A stretch of 64,000 nt of DNA from Pelagibacterium halotolerans B2. Lineage in GTDB: Bacteria; Pseudomonadota; Alphaproteobacteria; Rhizobiales; Devosiaceae. Every line of letters begins with the position of its first letter. Position 1 is the stretch's first letter. The translations under genes and the position numbers were made by a program. Positions 61,007 to 64,000 of the stretch are shown one piece after another. Under the pieces are notes generated by a model, which had not been told where the DNA came from, did no database searches, and was given only the letters and a program-made list of their open reading frames with translations. The stretch spans positions 1,798,001-1,862,000 of the forward strand of contig NC_016078.1 in assembly GCF_000230555.1 (NCBI RefSeq), in the 5' to 3' direction.

Positions 61007-62626
61007 CTATCTAATCATGTTGAGGGCTTCTTGGAGCATTTCATCGGACGTCGAGACGATGCGTGTGCCCGCCGAATAGGCCTGCTGGGTGACGATCAGC
61101 TTGGTGAACTCCTCGGAAATGTCTGTGTTCGAGGATTCAAGGGCGCCGCCGGTGATACCGCCATCGGTTGAAAGGATCGCCTCGCCCGACGCCGCCGTTG
61201 CCGAATAGATGCCGCCGTCGAGCCGCTTCATCTGGTTCTCGGCGTTGAAATTGGCCGTCACGAGCTGGAAGATCTCGATCTGCTCGCCATTGGAATAGGT
61301 GGCGACCACCCGGCCATTGTCGTTGATGGCAACCGACATGAACGAGCCGGCCGGATATCCGTTCTGGTTGAGCGTCGAGACCGCGGCCCGGCCATTGGCA
61401 TTGTCGAACTGGGTCAGCCCGCCGGCGCCGAGATCGAGTTCGACATCACCCACCACCGTGCCGTTGATGGTGAGATTGGGCAATTCGAGCCGCAACGGCT
61501 CGCTGAGCGAGACCGACGATCCGCCCTGGGTTTGCAGGACACCGTCCTCGAAGGTAAATTCGCCATCGGGGACCTCTGCCCAGGTCTGCGGTTCACTGTT
61601 GCTCATGTAGTAGAGCCGCCAGGTATCGGGCTCGTTGGACACCTTGCCCCAGCGCATCTGTACGTTCACCGAGGCGCCATTGGGCGCATAGACGGTGATG
61701 GCGCCGCCTTCGACCGAGCGCGCCACGAAGTCGTTATTGGTCTCGGGCGCGTCTGGAGCGGGCTGCGAGACGATGCCGGCGATGGTGCCGGTGCCGCCGA
61801 TGGCGATGTCGTGATTTGTGTCGTCGGCCACGATCTGCAGCCGTCCTTCGGAATCCAGGGACGCAGAGGCGCCCGCAACCGAGGAATTGACCCAATCGAC
61901 AAGATCCTGAAGCGTCGTTCCGTCAACGCCCTCCTCGAAGGTCTCGACGGCCCCACCACCGACCGAGATGGTGAACTGGTCGCTTGCCGCCCAGCCAAAG
62001 CCCGGCGCCGCGCCCTGCAGCGTCTCGGTGCCGTCAAGGTCGCCATCGTCCGAGAGCGTCGTGGCGAAATCGGCAGCCAGGCCGACGGCCGGCGTATCGG
62101 GCAGGTTGACCTCGTAGTCGATGCGCTGGGTTGCCTTGGCCGGGATCAACCCGTTGGAAACCTGCACCATCTGGGGCACCGAGCCGGCGACATTGCCCGT
62201 GGTGGCATCGATGGGCACGCCCTTGAGATAATAGCCGGCGCCGTTGCGCAGATAACCCTCGCGGTCCATCTCGAAGTCGCCGCGCCGCGTGTAATAATTC
62301 GCGTCGCCGAACACCGAGGTCCCGTCGGTCGTGCCGGTCTTTTCAGCGACAACGAAAAAGCCCGAGCCGTTCAGCGCAACATGGGTGCCGGTCGAGGAGG
62401 TGATGATGTCGCCACGCACATCGTTGGTCGAGCGCGAATAGGCGAGCACCGCCCCAGGCTTCTGCCGACCCACCGCCGCATCGGGGATCAGGTCGATGAA
62501 GCCGGTTTCCATGCGCTTGTAGCCGGTGGTCTGCGAATTGGCGATGTTGCCCGAGATATTCTCGAGCGCGAACGACTGCGCCGCCATGCCGGTCACGGCC
62601 GTCGACAATGCCCCATAGATACCCAT
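61007..62626 (-). CDS. flgE: Flagellar hook protein FlgE
   Basis: This 539-residue protein starts MGIYGALSTAVTGMAAQSFA with LENISGNIANSQTTGYKRME and ends AYSAGTRIVSTSDEMLQEAL, the hook pattern. GGAGAG precedes the ATG at 62626; a longer frame from 62707 would start at or before the transcription start expected from the sigma-54 promoter at 62715-62731. It heads flgE-flgK-flgL. Confidence 0.96.
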   Translation of the reverse strand: MGIYGALSTAVTGMAAQSFALENISGNIANSQTTGYKRMETGFIDLIPDAAVGRQKPGAVLAYSRSTNDVRGDIITSSTGTHVALNGSGFFVVAEKTGTTDGTSVFGDANYYTRRGDFEMDREGYLRNGAGYYLKGVPIDATTGNVAGSVPQMVQVSNGLIPAKATQRIDYEVNLPDTPAVGLAADFATTLSDDGDLDGTETLQGAAPGFGWAASDQFTISVGGGAVETFEEGVDGTTLQDLVDWVNSSVAGASASLDSEGRLQIVADDTNHDIAIGGTGTIAGIVSQPAPDAPETNNDFVARSVEGGAITVYAPNGASVNVQMRWGKVSNEPDTWRLYYMSNSEPQTWAEVPDGEFTFEDGVLQTQGGSSVSLSEPLRLELPNLTINGTVVGDVELDLGAGGLTQFDNANGRAAVSTLNQNGYPAGSFMSVAINDNGRVVATYSNGEQIEIFQLVTANFNAENQMKRLDGGIYSATAASGEAILSTDGGITGGALESSNTDISEEFTKLIVTQQAYSAGTRIVSTSDEMLQEALNMIR

Positions 62627-62714
62627 TTTACTCTCCGTCGTACCAGCGACCCCAATAGCGATCGCGACAGCCCCAAACATCTGCACGCCAAGCACGCGCA
62701 TTCGCAAAGAGATG

Positions 62715-62731
62715 ATGCAAGGGGAGTGCCA
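62715..62731 (-). promoter_or_regulatory. Sigma-54 promoter of flgE
   Basis: Read on the minus strand, TGGCACTCCCCTTGCAT matches TGGCAC-N5-TTGCA perfectly, with exact -24/-12 spacing. It lies about 89 bases upstream of the flgE start codon. Confidence 0.92.
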
Positions 62732-62855
62732 GACTCCAAGAGCATTGATTTTATTGGCTTTTATTCAGAAGGATGGATGGCAAAGACCGGATTTCCGGGA
62801 AATTTCCGCCGCCCACCCGGCAAATTTTTCCTCTTGGCTGCCCCCACCCACCGCC

Positions 62856-62954
62856 GTCATCCCGGGCGAAGACCCGGGACCCAGTAACCGGCAGCGCCGG
62901 TGCTTTTTTCTCTGGCGTGGAGTGTACTGGACCCCGGATCGGGTCCGGGGTGAC
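62856..62954. repeat. REP-like repeat, copy 3 (inverted pair)
   Basis: GTCATCCCGGGCGAAGACCC...CCAGTA and TACTGG...GGGTCCGGGGTGAC are two hairpin units in head-to-head orientation. They lie in the 435-bp divergent gap between flgE and the ATPase gene; the rest of that gap holds the sigma-54 promoter and nothing else recognised. Confidence 0.8.
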
Positions 62955-63061
62955 AGACCGAGGTCTTGGGGCATCCCCAGCGAATGACTGGACGCCCGTC
63001 TTATAAGAATCTAAGCAGTCAGCCCTATAGGATTTTCGTAAGTTTGCCCGGGACCCGCCCC

Positions 63062-63940
63062 ATGCTGTTTGCCTCCGCCGATCAATTCCGCGCCCTCCCC
63101 CGCAAGGCCGTCACGGTCTTCGGCATGGCCGGCGTGGGCAAGACGCGTCTGGGCAACATATTGCGCCGCGCCGACTGGTTTCATTTCTCGGTCGATTTCC
63201 GCATCGGCACGCGGCACATGGGCGAATACATCGTCGACAATTTCAAGCGCGAGGCGATGAAGGTCCCTTTCCTTGCCGACCTGCTGCGCTCGGATTCAAT
63301 CTCGATCCAGTCCAACATTTCCTTCGACAATCTCGACCCGCTCTCGAGCTATCTCGGCACGCCGGGCAATCCGGCCAAGGGCGGGCTGACCTTTTCCGAA
63401 TACCAGCGCCGTCAGGAACAGCACCGCGTGGCCGAAATCTACGCCCTGCTCGACGTTCCCTATTTCATCGAGCGCGCCAAGGCGCTCTATGGTTATGACG
63501 ATTTCCTGTGCGACACCGGCGGTTCGCTGATCGAGGTGCTCGACCCGCACAATCCCGAAGATCCTGTGGTCAAGGCTTTGACCGACACCACAGCCCTGCT
63601 CTACCTGCGCGGCACCGAGGGCGATGCCCAGCGCCTGATCGACAGGTACAAGGCCAACCCCAAACCCATGTACTACCCGCCCGATTTCCTCGTTGCCAAA
63701 TGGGACGAGTTCAAGCGCGAAAACGGCGTCACCCACGATGACGACGTCGATCCCGACGCATTCGGCGTGTGGGGCTTCGAGGCCCTGCTGCGCGACCGGC
63801 TCCCGCGCTATCAGGCGCTTGCCGACAATTTCGGCTATCAGGTCGACGCGTCCGAGCTTTCCGACGTGCGCGACGAAAAGGATTTCATGGAGCTCATGTG
63901 CAGGGCCATCGCCAATCGTCTGGCGGTGGCCGCATCCTAG
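63062..63940 (+). CDS. P-loop ATPase of unknown role
   Basis: This 292-residue protein has a Walker A motif, GMAGVGKTRLGN, near residue 21, and a probable Walker B or switch region around YDDFLCDTGGSL near residue 145. The C-terminal half is charged and helical. It resembles a conserved alphaproteobacterial ATPase annotated only as such. The ATG at 63062 gives a start just before MLFASADQFRALPRKAVTVF; an in-frame ATG at 62966 lies next to the repeat. Its TAG stop is also the first three bases of repeat copy 4. Confidence 0.78.
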   Translation: MLFASADQFRALPRKAVTVFGMAGVGKTRLGNILRRADWFHFSVDFRIGTRHMGEYIVDNFKREAMKVPFLADLLRSDSISIQSNISFDNLDPLSSYLGTPGNPAKGGLTFSEYQRRQEQHRVAEIYALLDVPYFIERAKALYGYDDFLCDTGGSLIEVLDPHNPEDPVVKALTDTTALLYLRGTEGDAQRLIDRYKANPKPMYYPPDFLVAKWDEFKRENGVTHDDDVDPDAFGVWGFEALLRDRLPRYQALADNFGYQVDASELSDVRDEKDFMELMCRAIANRLAVAAS

Positions 63941-64000
63941 AGGGTTTCCAGGATAAGTGGACACCACTTATCCGTTTCGGAAACGCGACAGACTAAGATC
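63938..64000 (+). repeat. Dispersed 'AAGTGG' palindromic repeat, copy 4 (cut by window edge)
   Basis: TAGAGGGTTTCCAGGATAAGTGG and CCACTTATCCGTTTCGGAAACGCG form the hairpin head; the tail runs off the window. As in copy 1 the element begins at a TAG stop codon, here that of the ATPase gene. Confidence 0.75.

Noticed and set aside
62627..62707. Longer FlgE start at 62707
   Set aside because: It lies at the expected sigma-54 transcription start and adds a segment foreign to hook proteins.

Overview
The window is GC-rich, densely coding alphaproteobacterial chromosome. The closest fit is order Hyphomicrobiales, probably a Devosiaceae-like genome (Devosia/Pelagibacterium type). That assignment is an inference from gene content and order: purC-purS-purQ-purL-bolA-grxD, alaS-recA-cckA, flhB-fliR-fliQ-fliE-flgC-flgB, a fliM-DUF6468-MotE block, flbT/flaF, and CtrA-type TTAA-N7-TTAAC boxes. 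No rRNA, tRNA, CRISPR array, prophage or insertion sequence was recognised.

Region by region. 1-6710: end of a purine biosynthesis operon (purC, purS, purQ, purL) with inserted membrane-protein genes, followed by bolA, a small DUF6665-like gene and the monothiol glutaredoxin grxD. 6780-21760: housekeeping and accessory genes: two MFS transporters, an inositol-monophosphatase-family gene coupled to ttcA, an SbmA/BacA-type peptide importer, rpsD, two DMT exporters, a TrmJ-type tRNA methyltransferase, a GNAT, a tandem GFA pair with a TfoX-like gene, a MarR/ketoacyl-synthase pair and icd. 21775-28680: alaS, recA with an SOS-type promoter, a tiny glycine-zipper ORF, and the cell-cycle hybrid kinase gene cckA.

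28796-44280 and 49060-62630: a large flagellar region. It holds export-gate genes (flhB, fliR, fliQ, fliO, fliP), proximal rod genes (fliE, flgC, flgB), switch and motor genes (fliM, fliL, motE, DUF6468), a giant secreted AMIN/TPR-like protein, distal rod and ring genes (flgF, flgG, flgA, flgH, flgI, flgJ), fliX with dksA, two tandem flagellins, flbT/flaF, and flgL, flgK, flgE. A vapBC toxin-antitoxin pair sits inside this region. A carboxypeptidase, an outer-membrane barrel and an ABC-F gene separate the two flagellar halves. The window ends with a P-loop ATPase gene.

Regulatory logic seen in the sequence: three exact TTAA-N7-TTAAC (CtrA) boxes lie upstream of cckA, between flgB and fliO, and between fliX and flgI. 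One-mismatch versions precede fliQ, fliL/flgF and flagellin 1. Three good sigma-54 (-24/-12) promoters precede flgF, flgI and flgE. With fliX and flbT/flaF present, this looks like a Caulobacter-style cascade (CtrA for early genes, sigma-54/FlbD/FliX for later genes) rather than the VisNR-Rem or FtcR schemes known from Sinorhizobium and Brucella.

The intergenic spaces also carry at least four families of dispersed palindromic repeats, two of which interrupt flagellar operons. No wholly new multi-gene system was proven. The best candidates for new biology are the 1117-residue secreted flagellar-cluster protein, the pair of tiny membrane proteins at 57152-57494, and the glycine-zipper ORF between recA and cckA.
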